Shown here one piece after another: positions 46,901-55,393 of a stretch of 64,000 nt of DNA. How positions within the stretch are numbered: the stretch's first letter is position 1; every line of letters begins with the position of its first letter. The notes beneath the pieces were generated by a model. It was given only the letters and a program-made list of their open reading frames with translations, ran no database searches and was not told where the DNA came from. This DNA is from Desulfuromonas versatilis (lineage in GTDB: Bacteria; Desulfobacterota; Desulfuromonadia; Desulfuromonadales; NIT-T3). Location: contig NZ_AP024355.1 in assembly GCF_019704135.1 (NCBI RefSeq), positions 2,660,001 through 2,724,000 on the forward strand, in the 5' to 3' direction. The position numbers and the translations under genes are program-made.

Positions 46901-48749
46901 GCATGGCGTACAGGCGCCTTTTCACCTCGGGGGCGGGGCGAATGGCGAAGCTCTTGATATAGATCTCTTTGCCTTCCAGGCTGATGGAGAAGTCCACCTC
47001 GTCGATGACCCAGAGGTTGAGATTCTCCAGCAGCGGCATCAACTCGTTGAGGAAGCTCTTTTGCGGGCTGTAGTACTGAAGGCGGAAATATTCCCCCTGC
47101 TCCTGAAAGGGGCCCCAGAGATCGAAGAGCTCCTCGCCCGATTCGAACACCTTCTCGATCCCGTCGATATCGCGGATGGCGAAGCGCGGGTGAACCAGGG
47201 TCCGGTACTCCCGGGAAAAACTCTGGCTGTATTTGCGCCACAGCCGCCCCCCTTCCAGATCGCCGTGGGCGCGGTCTAGCAGCTTGCGCAGGCGCAGAAT
47301 CCAGGGCCGGGTGATGTTGGTCAGCCCCCGCTCCAAGCGGTCGAGATCGAGGTGGATCTCGTCCTGGCCGGGGAGCACCGAAACATGCAGACTCAGGTAA
47401 TCCGTGGAGATGTGAATGATCTTGGACTTGGCCGAGGGGGATTTGAAAAAGCGGCGCAGATAGGTCTCGATGCGCGAGCTGTACTCGGTGGAGTAAAAAG
47501 CCCGGGGCATGATGACCAGCAGGGTCAACCCCCGCACAGCCAGGCTCCTGGCGGCGACCACCTTGACCGCCCCCTGGCGGTAAAGCAGGGTGAAGGAGCG
47601 CACCGTCTGTGCCAGCTCCTCGGCCTCCATGAAGAACAGCTCCAACTTGGGGAAGGTGTTCAGAATCGCCATGGTTTTGCGGTAATCATGGCAATTCTTG
47701 GGAATCCCCAGGGTTTCGAGGGCTTTTTCGATCCGCTTTCGCAAAGAAGCGATGGCGGTGGTCAGCTCATCACTGGCCTTCTGCGGAAAGAGGCCGAGAA
47801 ACTGGTGCTCGTCCCACCTGCCGGCGGAAATTTTCTCCCGGAAGCCCAGGTAGACCAGGCGGTCGTCGCGGTGCACCGGGCTGGTCCGCTCGATCTCCTC
47901 GGCGACCACGTCGGAATCGCGCAACAGGCGCTGCCTGAAGAACGGCTCGAACTCCTCGAGGCCGCGCTGTTCCCGGCAATCCAGCTTAGCCGGGTCTGAG
48001 GGGATCCCGAGGGACGATCCGTCCACCTCCTGCACCGAGCAACCGCGTCCCCTGGCTTTGCTGACCTGCAGGCGCCGGTAGGAAAACACCAGGAAGTTGT
48101 CCGCCTCCAGCCAGCGCATGAAATCACCGAAGGGGGCCATTTCCGGCAGCTTCACCATCTCCTTCAGGCGCCTGGAAAGCTCCTTGTGATCCCGGGCAAC
48201 GACCAGGGCGCTCTGAAAAATCTCCACCACCCCCTGCTCAATGCCGGCGTAATGTTCTTCACCGACCCCTTCCAGCTCGATGACGATGAAGGATTCCTTG
48301 CTCCCCTCCCCGTCCAGGCCGGCCAACCGGGTCAGTTCCCCCTTGGTTCTGCGCACTCGGATTATGGGGTGGGACAGGACCTGGAACCGCACCTGCTGCC
48401 GGGCGAGATAGGCCTGCAGCGAATCGACAAGATAGGGGACATCGGGGCAGTTGGTCAGCAGCAGGGTGTGCCCCTTGTCACCGAAGGGGACGAGTCGGAC
48501 AGCGACCTCGTCGCGCCTGCTTTCGATGAACAGGAGAAATTCCTTAACCCAATCGGCGAGCTGTCTGGCGGAGGGTGGCGCCAGGTAGGAGAAGGGGGTG
48601 CAGGCGAGCAGGATTTCTCCCAGGGATTTGAGGCATGCAAAGCGCTCGCCCCCGGTTTCGCCCTCGAGCAGGGCGAATACCTCGCTGGCCTTTTTGGCGA
48701 GATCCTCGTGGGAGATTAGGTTTCCCGGCGGTTCAAAAAGGATTTTCAT
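43983..48749 (-). CDS. NAD-specific glutamate dehydrogenase, large (GDH-180) type
   Basis: 1588 residues, the length of the large bacterial NAD-GDH family. It has an N-terminal ACT-rich regulatory region, a central catalytic domain ([20 protein letters not shown] then [20 protein letters not shown], with the substrate Lys), the NAD fold around [20 protein letters not shown], and a C-terminal helical domain. It deaminates glutamate to 2-oxoglutarate and ammonium. The ATG at 48749 is preceded by GAGGATG; the frame to 48791 adds unlikely residues. Confidence 0.93.
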   Translation of the reverse strand: [1588 protein letters not shown]

Positions 48750-48913
48750 GGCATCCTCGGGGAGGTTGAGGGACCCGAAGAACATCGGCAAAAAGCGCCC
48801 GGCCGTTCAGCCAAACCACCCGGCAGGGGCCGGGTCCCGGCGCGTCTGATGTGATTAAATCTAAATCATCACTGGGCTTTTGGCAAGAAATGGTTTGTCT
48901 GGGCGAAACGGGA

Positions 48914-49032
48914 GTGAGGAGTGAGGAGTGAGGAGTGAGGAGTGAGGAGTGAGGAGTGAGGAGTGAGGAGTGAGGAGTGAGGAGTGAGGAGTGAGGAGTG
49001 AGGAGTGAGGAGTGAGGAGTGAGGAGTGAGGA
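48914..49032 (+). repeat. Heptamer array, 17 perfect GTGAGGA units
   Basis: 119 bp of identical units with no variation, 100 bp 3' of the PpiC-like gene's stop (49132). Perfect identity suggests a recent expansion. Confidence 0.97.
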
Positions 49033-49131
49033 GGATTGCAGCTGATCTTAAACGGATTGAAAAGGGTTATATTCTGGCTCCTGAATCCTGGATGCTCCCC
49101 AGGGCGGGCCCTGCCCGCCCTGGGGTTGAAC

Positions 49132-50016
49132 TCAGGCCTGCAGGATTTCGATATCGGCGCGGCGGCGGAGGTCCTCGACCCACTGCTTGAGCAACTGGGC
49201 ACCGGCGGTCTCCTTGAGAAAACGGCGGATCGACGGGCGGGCTTCCTCGAGGCTCAGGCTGCTGTCAGGCTCATGATCGAGAACCCGGATCAGGTGGACG
49301 CCGAAGGGGGTCTCGACGATGTCTCCGACGGCCCCCACCTGCTGGGAGAACGCGGCGTCGGAGAAGGGTTTGACCATGTCGCCGCGGTGGAAATAACCCA
49401 GGTCTCCACCCCGCTGGGCACTGGGGCACTGGGAGTGTTCCCTGGCGAGGTCGGCGAAATTATCCGCGGTTGCCTGCTCCTTGATCCGGCGGATTTTTAC
49501 CAGGGCCTCCTCCCGGTCGCCCGGCGGGGCCTTGACCAGGATGTGACAGGCCCTCGCCCGCCCCGGCTTTTTCATTTTCTCCGGGTGCCGGCGATAGGTT
49601 TCCAGGATCTCCGCCTCAGCCGGCTCGGCAACCTGGGCGAGCTTTTTCTCGCTCATCAGGTTCACCGTCAAATCCTGGCGCAGCATCCGGTAATAGGCGA
49701 TGGGCTGGATCCCGGCCTTGGCGAGGGTGGCATAAAACTCCTCCTCGCTGGGGAAATTGGCGATGACCTTGTCGATCTCCGCCGACACGGCATCGTCGGC
49801 GGCCACCACCCCTTCAGCCAAGGCCTCCTGGTAGATCAGCTCGCGAGCCACCAGCTTTTCCATGGCGAGGGCGCGAATCTCCTCCAACTCCTCCACCGAA
49901 AGCTGCTCCATGGGCTTGCGGTGCATCTCCATGGCGAAGCCCTGCAGGGCGTTGTGAAAGTCGAATTCCGTAATGATCTTGCCGTTGACCACGGCGACCT
50001 TGTCGTCACTCACCAT
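49132..50016 (-). CDS. Peptidyl-prolyl isomerase, PpiC/SurA type
   Basis: 294 residues. The N-terminal SurA-like helical domain starts VSDDKVAVVNGKIITEFDFH; the rotamase (parvulin) domain has RARACHILVKAPPGDREEAL, EHSQCPSAQRGGDLGYFHRG and VVETPFGVHLIRVLDH-type motifs. No clear signal peptide is seen, so it may be cytoplasmic or use an unpredicted start. It overlaps the ksgA 3' end by 11 bp, so it is co-transcribed. Confidence 0.88.
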   Translation of the reverse strand: MVSDDKVAVVNGKIITEFDFHNALQGFAMEMHRKPMEQLSVEELEEIRALAMEKLVARELIYQEALAEGVVAADDAVSAEIDKVIANFPSEEEFYATLAKAGIQPIAYYRMLRQDLTVNLMSEKKLAQVAEPAEAEILETYRRHPEKMKKPGRARACHILVKAPPGDREEALVKIRRIKEQATADNFADLAREHSQCPSAQRGGDLGYFHRGDMVKPFSDAAFSQQVGAVGDIVETPFGVHLIRVLDHEPDSSLSLEEARPSIRRFLKETAGAQLLKQWVEDLRRRADIEILQA

Positions 50017-50833
50017 TATCTCCTTGATCCTCCGGCCTGCTGCCCGGATTGGCTTCCATCAGCACCTTCGCCAGGCGCGCGAACTCGGCCAGGTCCAGGG
50101 TTTCGCCACGGCGGCCGGGATCTATGCCCGCCACCTGCAGGGCCTCATCCAAACCTTCGAACCCGAATCCCGAACCGACCAGGGCGTTGCGCAGGGTTTT
50201 GCGGCGTTGCGAGAAAGCTCCCTTGACCACCCGGGCGAAGAACCGATGATCGGCAACCGGCACCCTGGGCGCTTCCAGGGGCTCGAAGCGAAGCACCGAC
50301 GAGTGTACTTTGGGTGGCGGAAAAAACGCCCCGGGAGGCACGGGCGTTACCTTCTTGATGTCGAACCAGAGTTGAAAAAGCACCGAGAGGATGCCGTAGT
50401 CCTTCCCCCCCGGCGAGGCGCAGAGCCGGTCGCCGACCTCCTTCTGGAACATCAGGATCAGCCTGCTGAAACGCTCGCGGTGCTCCAGAACCTTGAACAG
50501 GATCTGGCTGGAGATGTTGTAAGGCAGGTTGGCGACCATCTTGTAGGGCGGATGGTCGAAAAGCACCGCCCAGTCGAGTCGCAGGGCATCGCCCTCGTGC
50601 ACCACCAGGTTGGGCTCGGGGCGCTCGGCCCACTGGCGAGCCAGGTCCCGGTCGATCTCGAGCACGTGGACCCGACCGGCCGCCTCCAGCAGGTGTTCGG
50701 TAAGCGCGCCGAGCCCCGGGCCGATCTCGACAACCCGGTCCCCGGGCTCAAGTCCGGCAGCCGCGATGATTTTGCGAACGATATTGGGATCGCGCAGAAA
50801 ATTCTGGCCGAAGCGTTTTTTGGGACGATGCAT
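50006..50833 (-). CDS. ksgA: 16S rRNA dimethyladenosine transferase (KsgA/RsmA)
   Basis: 275 residues: RPKKRFGQNFLRDPNIVRKI, VVEIGPGLGALTEHLLEA, LEIDRDLA, NLPYNISSQILFKVLEHRER and FFPPPKVHSSVLRFEP. It dimethylates two adenines in 16S rRNA. No clear ribosome site is seen before the ATG at 50833; instead a heptamer array ends 7 bp upstream (junction GGTTTTTATG). Confidence 0.97.
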   Translation of the reverse strand: MHRPKKRFGQNFLRDPNIVRKIIAAAGLEPGDRVVEIGPGLGALTEHLLEAAGRVHVLEIDRDLARQWAERPEPNLVVHEGDALRLDWAVLFDHPPYKMVANLPYNISSQILFKVLEHRERFSRLILMFQKEVGDRLCASPGGKDYGILSVLFQLWFDIKKVTPVPPGAFFPPPKVHSSVLRFEPLEAPRVPVADHRFFARVVKGAFSQRRKTLRNALVGSGFGFEGLDEALQVAGIDPGRRGETLDLAEFARLAKVLMEANPGSRPEDQGDNGE

Positions 50834-50840
50834 AAAAACC

Positions 50841-50914
50841 GTGAGGGGTAAGGAGTGAGGGGTGAGGGGTAATAGACGAAAGCATCCAACGCCTCAACCC
50901 TCACTCCTCACGTC
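50841..50914. repeat. Heptamer arrays, inverted pair before ksgA
   Basis: Forward units GTGAGGG, GTAAGGA, GTGAGGG, GTGAGGG and GTAATAG (50841-50875) follow CATAAAAACC; then inverted units TCAACCC, TCACTCC and TCACGTC (50894-50914). The TCACTCC unit supplies the TGA stop of the DUF2062 gene (50901-50903). Confidence 0.92.
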
Positions 50915-51407
50915 TTCTCTTGGGTCTGGGCCAGCGCGGAATGCGCCAGGTTTTGACCACGGGGATCATGCGCAGGGTCAAGGCATAGGCAAGCACGGCG
51001 CAGATGACACCGTAAACCAGGCTCCCCAGGCAAAGCGGCGTCACCACCTCCCAGCCCAGGGTCTTGAAGGCCGTAAAGGTAAGCTCCTCGGGCAGGTTAA
51101 GCCGGGGCATCCCCAGCAACACACGCCCCGACTCGTATTCCAGCGCGTAAATGAAAGGGGCGGTAAAGGGGTTGGTGATCCAGACGCCGACCGCGGCGGC
51201 CAGCCTGTTTTCGCGCAGCAGAAAAGCAAAGAAAATGGCGATGGCCATCTGGAAGCCGAAGGTCGGGGTCATGCCGATGAAAATGCCCAGCGCCATCCCC
51301 TTGGCGATTTCGTCCGGAGCCCCCTTGAGCCGGCAGAATCGGACAAAAACCAGCTTCGTCTGCCTGATGAATCCCCACTGCCGCCACATATTCCGTTGCC
51401 GACGCAC
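50901..51407 (-). CDS. DUF2062 membrane protein
   Basis: 168 residues: GAPDEIAKGMALGIFIGMTP, TFGFQMAIAIFFAFLLRENR, AAAVGVWITNPFTAPFIYAL, then a second hydrophobic pair (LCLGSLVYGVICAVLAYAL). This is the DUF2062 two-domain pattern with the conserved NP motif. The C-terminal basic residues (RPKRRREE) run into the heptamer array that ends the gene. Function unknown; it lies between tsaD and ksgA. Confidence 0.88.
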   Translation of the reverse strand: MRRQRNMWRQWGFIRQTKLVFVRFCRLKGAPDEIAKGMALGIFIGMTPTFGFQMAIAIFFAFLLRENRLAAAVGVWITNPFTAPFIYALEYESGRVLLGMPRLNLPEELTFTAFKTLGWEVVTPLCLGSLVYGVICAVLAYALTLRMIPVVKTWRIPRWPRPKRRREE

Positions 51408-51424
51408 CCTCCCCCGATCGCAGC

Positions 51425-52441
51425 CTAGCGAATGCCTGCCCGGTCCAGGGACCAGGAGGCCACGGCGTTCAGATCGAGCGGGGCGCGATAGCCGGCGGCC
51501 AGGTAATGCTCCCCGGCCACGCCGAGCATGGCGGCATTGTCACCGCACAGCCCCGGGGAGGGGAAGAACACCTGGCCCCGGTTCTCCGCGGCCATCTCGC
51601 TCATCATCCGGCGCAGCCCGCTGTTGCAGGCGACACCGCCGGCCACCACGACCCGCTCCAGGCCGGTCTCGCGGGCGGCCCGCCAGGTCTTGCGGCACAG
51701 AACCTCGACCACCGCCTTCTGGAAGCTGGCGGCCAGGTCCTTGAGGTGCTCGCCCTCGATCGGTCCCGGCTGTCTGCGAACGTAATTGAGCACGGCGGTC
51801 TTGATGCCGCTGAAACTGAAATCGAAATTGTCCTGGTGCAGCAGCGGCCTGGGGAAGTCGATGGCGTCGGGGTTGCCCTGCGCCGCCAAGCGGTCGATGA
51901 GCACGCCTCCCGGGTAACCCAACCCGACCAGCTTGGCGACCTTGTCGAAAGCCTCCCCCGAAGCGTCATCCAGGGTGCGGCCGAGACCCTGGTAGCGGCC
52001 GATCCCGTCGACCCGGTAGATATGGGTGTGGCCACCCGAAACCGCCAGGGCCAGGTAGGGGAAGGCGATCTCCTGCTCCATCAGGGCCGCCAGGATGTGC
52101 CCCTCGATATGGTGCAGCCCGACCAGCGGCAGGTCGCGGGCAAAGGCGATAGCCTTGGCGGTGGAGAGTCCGACGAGCAGCGCCCCGACCAGCCCGGGCC
52201 CGCGGGTCACGGCAACCCCCTGGATAGCGTTGAGATCCACCCCGGCCCGTTCGAGGGCTTCGCCGATGACCACCGAGATTGCCTCGACGTGCTTGCGCGA
52301 GGCGAGCTCTGGCACCACCCCGCCGTAGCGGGCGTGCACGTCGACCTGGGAGGCGATCACGTTGGAGAGGATCTGCCGCCCGTCGCGCACCACCGCCGCG
52401 GAGGTTTCGTCACAGGAAGATTCGATACACAATAAAAGCAT
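51425..52441 (-). CDS. tsaD: tRNA threonylcarbamoyladenosine synthase catalytic subunit
   Basis: 338 residues: LCIESSCDETSAAVVRDGRQ, VVPELASRKHVEAISVVIGE, GPGLVGALLVGLSTAKA, HHIEGHILA (metal ligands), GGHTHIYRVDGIGRYQGLG, DDASGEAFDKVAKLVGLGYP and GDNAAMLGVAG. It makes t6A37 with TsaB/C/E. The start lies 7 bp from a heptamer array (junction TGGATTTATG) and lacks a visible Shine-Dalgarno. Confidence 0.97.
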   Translation of the reverse strand: MLLLCIESSCDETSAAVVRDGRQILSNVIASQVDVHARYGGVVPELASRKHVEAISVVIGEALERAGVDLNAIQGVAVTRGPGLVGALLVGLSTAKAIAFARDLPLVGLHHIEGHILAALMEQEIAFPYLALAVSGGHTHIYRVDGIGRYQGLGRTLDDASGEAFDKVAKLVGLGYPGGVLIDRLAAQGNPDAIDFPRPLLHQDNFDFSFSGIKTAVLNYVRRQPGPIEGEHLKDLAASFQKAVVEVLCRKTWRAARETGLERVVVAGGVACNSGLRRMMSEMAAENRGQVFFPSPGLCGDNAAMLGVAGEHYLAAGYRAPLDLNAVASWSLDRAGIR

Positions 52442-52448
52442 AAATCCA

Positions 52449-52550
52449 GTGATCAGTGATTAGTAATCAGTGACGAGTGAAAGCCGGAAACCAAGAGGGA
52501 AATACCAGGTTACTCCTACTCATCACTTATCACTCATTACTCGTTACAGT
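52449..52550. repeat. Heptamer arrays, inverted pair between phoH and tsaD
   Basis: Forward units GTGATCA, GTGATTA, GTAATCA, GTGACGA and GTGAAAG (52449-52483) follow CATAAATCCA. After 26 bp come inverted units TTACTCC, a 6-bp TACTCA, TCACTTA, TCACTCA, TTACTCG and TTACAGT (52510-52550). The last supplies the stop codon of the PhoH gene. Confidence 0.92.
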
Positions 52551-53860
52551 AAATTCGCCGCCAGTTCGGCCAGCTGCGAGCGCTCGCCTTTGGTCAGGGT
52601 CACATGCCCGGCGATTTCCTGGCCCTTGAACTTTTCCACGGTGTAGGTCAGCCCGTTGCTGGAGGAGTCGACGTAGGGGTTGTCGATCTGGTAGGGGTCG
52701 CCGGTCAGTACGATCTTGGTCCCCTCCCCGGCCCGGGTGATGATGGTCTTGATCTCGTGGGGCGTCAGGTTCTGGGCCTCGTCGACGATCATGTACTGCT
52801 TGGGGATGGAGCGGCCGCGGATGTAGGTGAGCGGCTCGATCTGCAGGATCCCCATGTCGACCAGTTCCCGGTAGCCGCGCTTGCGCTTGCCGCGCTCGTC
52901 CACCCCGCTGAGCAGCAGATCGACGTTGTCGAAGATCGGCTGCATCCAGGGCGAGAGCTTCTCCTCCACGTCGCCGGGCAGGAAGCCGAGGTCCCGCCCC
53001 AGGGGGAAGACCGGCCTGGAAACCAGCAGGCGGCTGAACACCCCGTCGTCGGCCGACTTGAACAGCCCGGCGGCGATGGCGAGCAGGGTCTTGCCGGTGC
53101 CGGCCTTGCCGACCAGGGTGACCAGTTGGATATCGTCGTTGAGCAACAGGTCGAAGGCGAACTGCTGCTCGCGGTTGCGCGGATGAATGCCCCAGAGCCC
53201 ATCCTTGGGGGGACGGATCAGGGGCTGCAGCCTCTGGCTGGCATGGTTGTAGCGGCCTATGGCCGTATGCGAGGGGTTGGTGGACTCGGCGAGAGTGACG
53301 AACTGGTTGGGGAAATATTCTCCCGGAAGATCGATGTACCCCTGGCCGTAGAAACGATCGACGGCGTCCTTTTCGTCCAGGACCTCACAGGTCCCGGTGT
53401 AGAGCTCGTCGATCTCCACCTTGTCCGAGGTGTAATCCTGCGCAGTCAGCCCCACCGCGTCCGCCTTGATGCGCAGGTTGGTGTCCTTGGTGACGAACAC
53501 CACCGGGCAGTCGCACTGCTCCTTCATCTGCAGGGCCACGGCGAGGATCCGGTTGTCGCCCCGGTCGCTGCGCAGTTCGGGGGGCAGCCGCTTCATGGAC
53601 TGCTCGGTGTAGAGAACCACCTTCAGCAGGCCGCCCTTCTCCAGTTCCACCCCGTCCACCAGGTGCGATTTGGCCCGCAGAGAATCCAGAAAGCGGGAGA
53701 TCTGCCGGGCATTGCGGCCGATCTCGTTGAGATCTTTTTTAAAGCCGTCAATCTCCTCGATGACCGTAATTGGAATAATCAGGTCGTTGTCCTCGAAACG
53801 AAACAGCGCCTGGGGGTCGTGCAGCAGAACATTGGTATCGAGGATGTAGGTTTTTTTCAT
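52544..53860 (-). CDS. PIN domain - PhoH-like ATPase protein
   Basis: 438 residues: N-terminal PIN nuclease fold (KKTYILDTNVLLHDPQALFR, Asp8; FVTKDTNLRIKADAVGLTA) and C-terminal PhoH ATPase (TLVGKAGTGKTLLAIAAGL, GDPYQIDNPYVD). It is the YlaK/PhoH2-type RNA helicase/nuclease fusion. Its stop is encoded by the adjacent heptamer array. Confidence 0.92.
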   Translation of the reverse strand: MKKTYILDTNVLLHDPQALFRFEDNDLIIPITVIEEIDGFKKDLNEIGRNARQISRFLDSLRAKSHLVDGVELEKGGLLKVVLYTEQSMKRLPPELRSDRGDNRILAVALQMKEQCDCPVVFVTKDTNLRIKADAVGLTAQDYTSDKVEIDELYTGTCEVLDEKDAVDRFYGQGYIDLPGEYFPNQFVTLAESTNPSHTAIGRYNHASQRLQPLIRPPKDGLWGIHPRNREQQFAFDLLLNDDIQLVTLVGKAGTGKTLLAIAAGLFKSADDGVFSRLLVSRPVFPLGRDLGFLPGDVEEKLSPWMQPIFDNVDLLLSGVDERGKRKRGYRELVDMGILQIEPLTYIRGRSIPKQYMIVDEAQNLTPHEIKTIITRAGEGTKIVLTGDPYQIDNPYVDSSSNGLTYTVEKFKGQEIAGHVTLTKGERSQLAELAANLL

Positions 53861-53902
53861 TTCAGTCTTCCTGGCCAGAATGCGACCGCAGGGTCCGCCG
53901 GT

Positions 53903-54187
53903 TTATCGGTCGTAGGGGAGAACGTCGATGCCTTCCGAGGTAGCCAGCAGCTTGAGGTAAACCGGGTAGTTCTTGCCCGGGATATTGCGCTTGCTTTCCA
54001 GGATCACCTCTCCCTCGCTGTTGAGAGCGTTGAGAACCTGCTCAGGCGACTCGTCGATGATGTACAGGTTGTAGATCCGGGTGGACATCAGTTCGGCGCG
54101 GGTCACGGGTTTTTCCGGGGGGAGCGAGCAGGCTGCCAGCACGGCCAGCAGCAGGGCGCCAAGGAGGCGAACCAGTACATTTTTCAT
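53903..54187 (-). CDS. Small lipoprotein of unknown function
   Basis: 94 residues with lipobox LLAVLAACSLPPEKPV and a short beta-alpha-beta body (RIYNLYIIDESPEQVLNALN). No recognised domain. It lies between the PhoH gene and the EF2568-type aminotransferase and may belong to the peptide/selenium-type locus (context only). Confidence 0.65.
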   Translation of the reverse strand: MKNVLVRLLGALLLAVLAACSLPPEKPVTRAELMSTRIYNLYIIDESPEQVLNALNSEGEVILESKRNIPGKNYPVYLKLLATSEGIDVLPYDR

Positions 54188-54216
54188 GATGGGACTCCTT
54201 GCTGGTGGATACCCGG

Positions 54217-55368
54217 TCAGGCCGGCGGATGGGCTGCCAGGGCGGCAACGGCGGCGACCAGGTGCTCAATTTCGTCCAGGGTGTTGAAATACCCCGGGCT
54301 GACCCGGACCGTTCCGCGCGGAAACGTGCCGATGGTCCGGTGGGCGTCGGGAGCACAATGCAGCCCGACCCTGCAGAGGATACCATGTTCGTGATCAAGA
54401 AGAAAACCGACTTCTGCCGGGTCGCGTCCGGCGAGGTTGAACGATACGGCGCCGCCATGCAGGTGCGGCTCCAGGGGGCCGTACAGTTCCACCTCGGGGA
54501 TGCCCCGCAGAGCGCAGAGCAGGTGCTCCAGCAATTCCGTCTCGCGGGCGCGAATTGCCGCAATCCCCTCCTTGCGGATGAAGTCGATTCCAGCCTTGAG
54601 GCCGGCCAGGCCGGGTGTATTGAGGGTGCCGCTTTCGAGCCGCTCGGGCATCTGCTCGGGGGGAAGGTCGGATTGGGAGTTGCCTCCGGTACCGCCGTAA
54701 ATAAGCGGAACCGGATTCAAGCCTTCGCGGGCATAGAGGAAACCAGTCCCCTGGGGCCCCAGCAACCCCTTGTGCCCCGGCGCGGCGAGCAGGTCGATCC
54801 CCATGGCCTCGACGTCGATGGAGAAAATCCCGGCGCTCTGGGCGGCGTCGACCAGAAAGAGAATTCCCTCCCGGCGCAGCCAGGGTCCGATGGCCTCGAT
54901 GGGTTGCAGGGTGCCGGTGACATTGGAGCAGTGCGAGAGCACCACCATCCGGGTCTTTTCCGAACAGGCCTCCCGGATGGCCGCCGGGTCGACGAAGCCG
55001 CGGCGGTCGGCGGAAACCTTGATGACCTGCACCCCACGGTCCTGCAGCACTCGCAGCGGGCGGGCGACGGCGTTGTGCTCCATGCTGGAGGTCACCACCC
55101 GGTCGCCGGGCCGCAGGATTCCGAACAGGGCAACGTTGATCGCCTCGGTGGCGCTTGAGGTGAAGGCCACCCGGTCCTCGTTGCGGACGCCGAACAACTC
55201 GGCTACCGCCTCTCTGGCATCGAATACCAGGCGGCTGGCCGCCAGGGCGAGTTGATGCCCGCCACGCCCGGGATTGGCACCGCCGAAGCGCAGGGTGTTA
55301 TCCACTTCGCGGTAGACGCTCTCGGGCTTGGGCCAGGTTGTGGCAGCGTTGTCGAGGTAGATGGCCAT
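54217..55368 (-). CDS. Cysteine desulfurase-like aminotransferase (EF2568 type)
   Basis: 383 residues, PLP class V: YLDNAATTWPKPESVYREVD, TSSATEAINVALFGILR, SMEHNAVARPL, VDAAQSAGIFSIDVEAMGID, APGHKGLLGPQGTGFLYARE (PLP Lys) and RVGLHCAPDAHRTIGT (Cys nucleophile in the HCAP motif). It matches the EF2568 subgroup proposed to act in selenium-dependent pathways (family knowledge). Start ATG at 55368; the longer frame to 55653 is rejected. It follows the radical SAM locus. Confidence 0.85.
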   Translation of the reverse strand: MAIYLDNAATTWPKPESVYREVDNTLRFGGANPGRGGHQLALAASRLVFDAREAVAELFGVRNEDRVAFTSSATEAINVALFGILRPGDRVVTSSMEHNAVARPLRVLQDRGVQVIKVSADRRGFVDPAAIREACSEKTRMVVLSHCSNVTGTLQPIEAIGPWLRREGILFLVDAAQSAGIFSIDVEAMGIDLLAAPGHKGLLGPQGTGFLYAREGLNPVPLIYGGTGGNSQSDLPPEQMPERLESGTLNTPGLAGLKAGIDFIRKEGIAAIRARETELLEHLLCALRGIPEVELYGPLEPHLHGGAVSFNLAGRDPAEVGFLLDHEHGILCRVGLHCAPDAHRTIGTFPRGTVRVSPGYFNTLDEIEHLVAAVAALAAHPPA

Positions 55369-55393
55369 AGTGGTCAGCGACAGGGGGGTCAAG

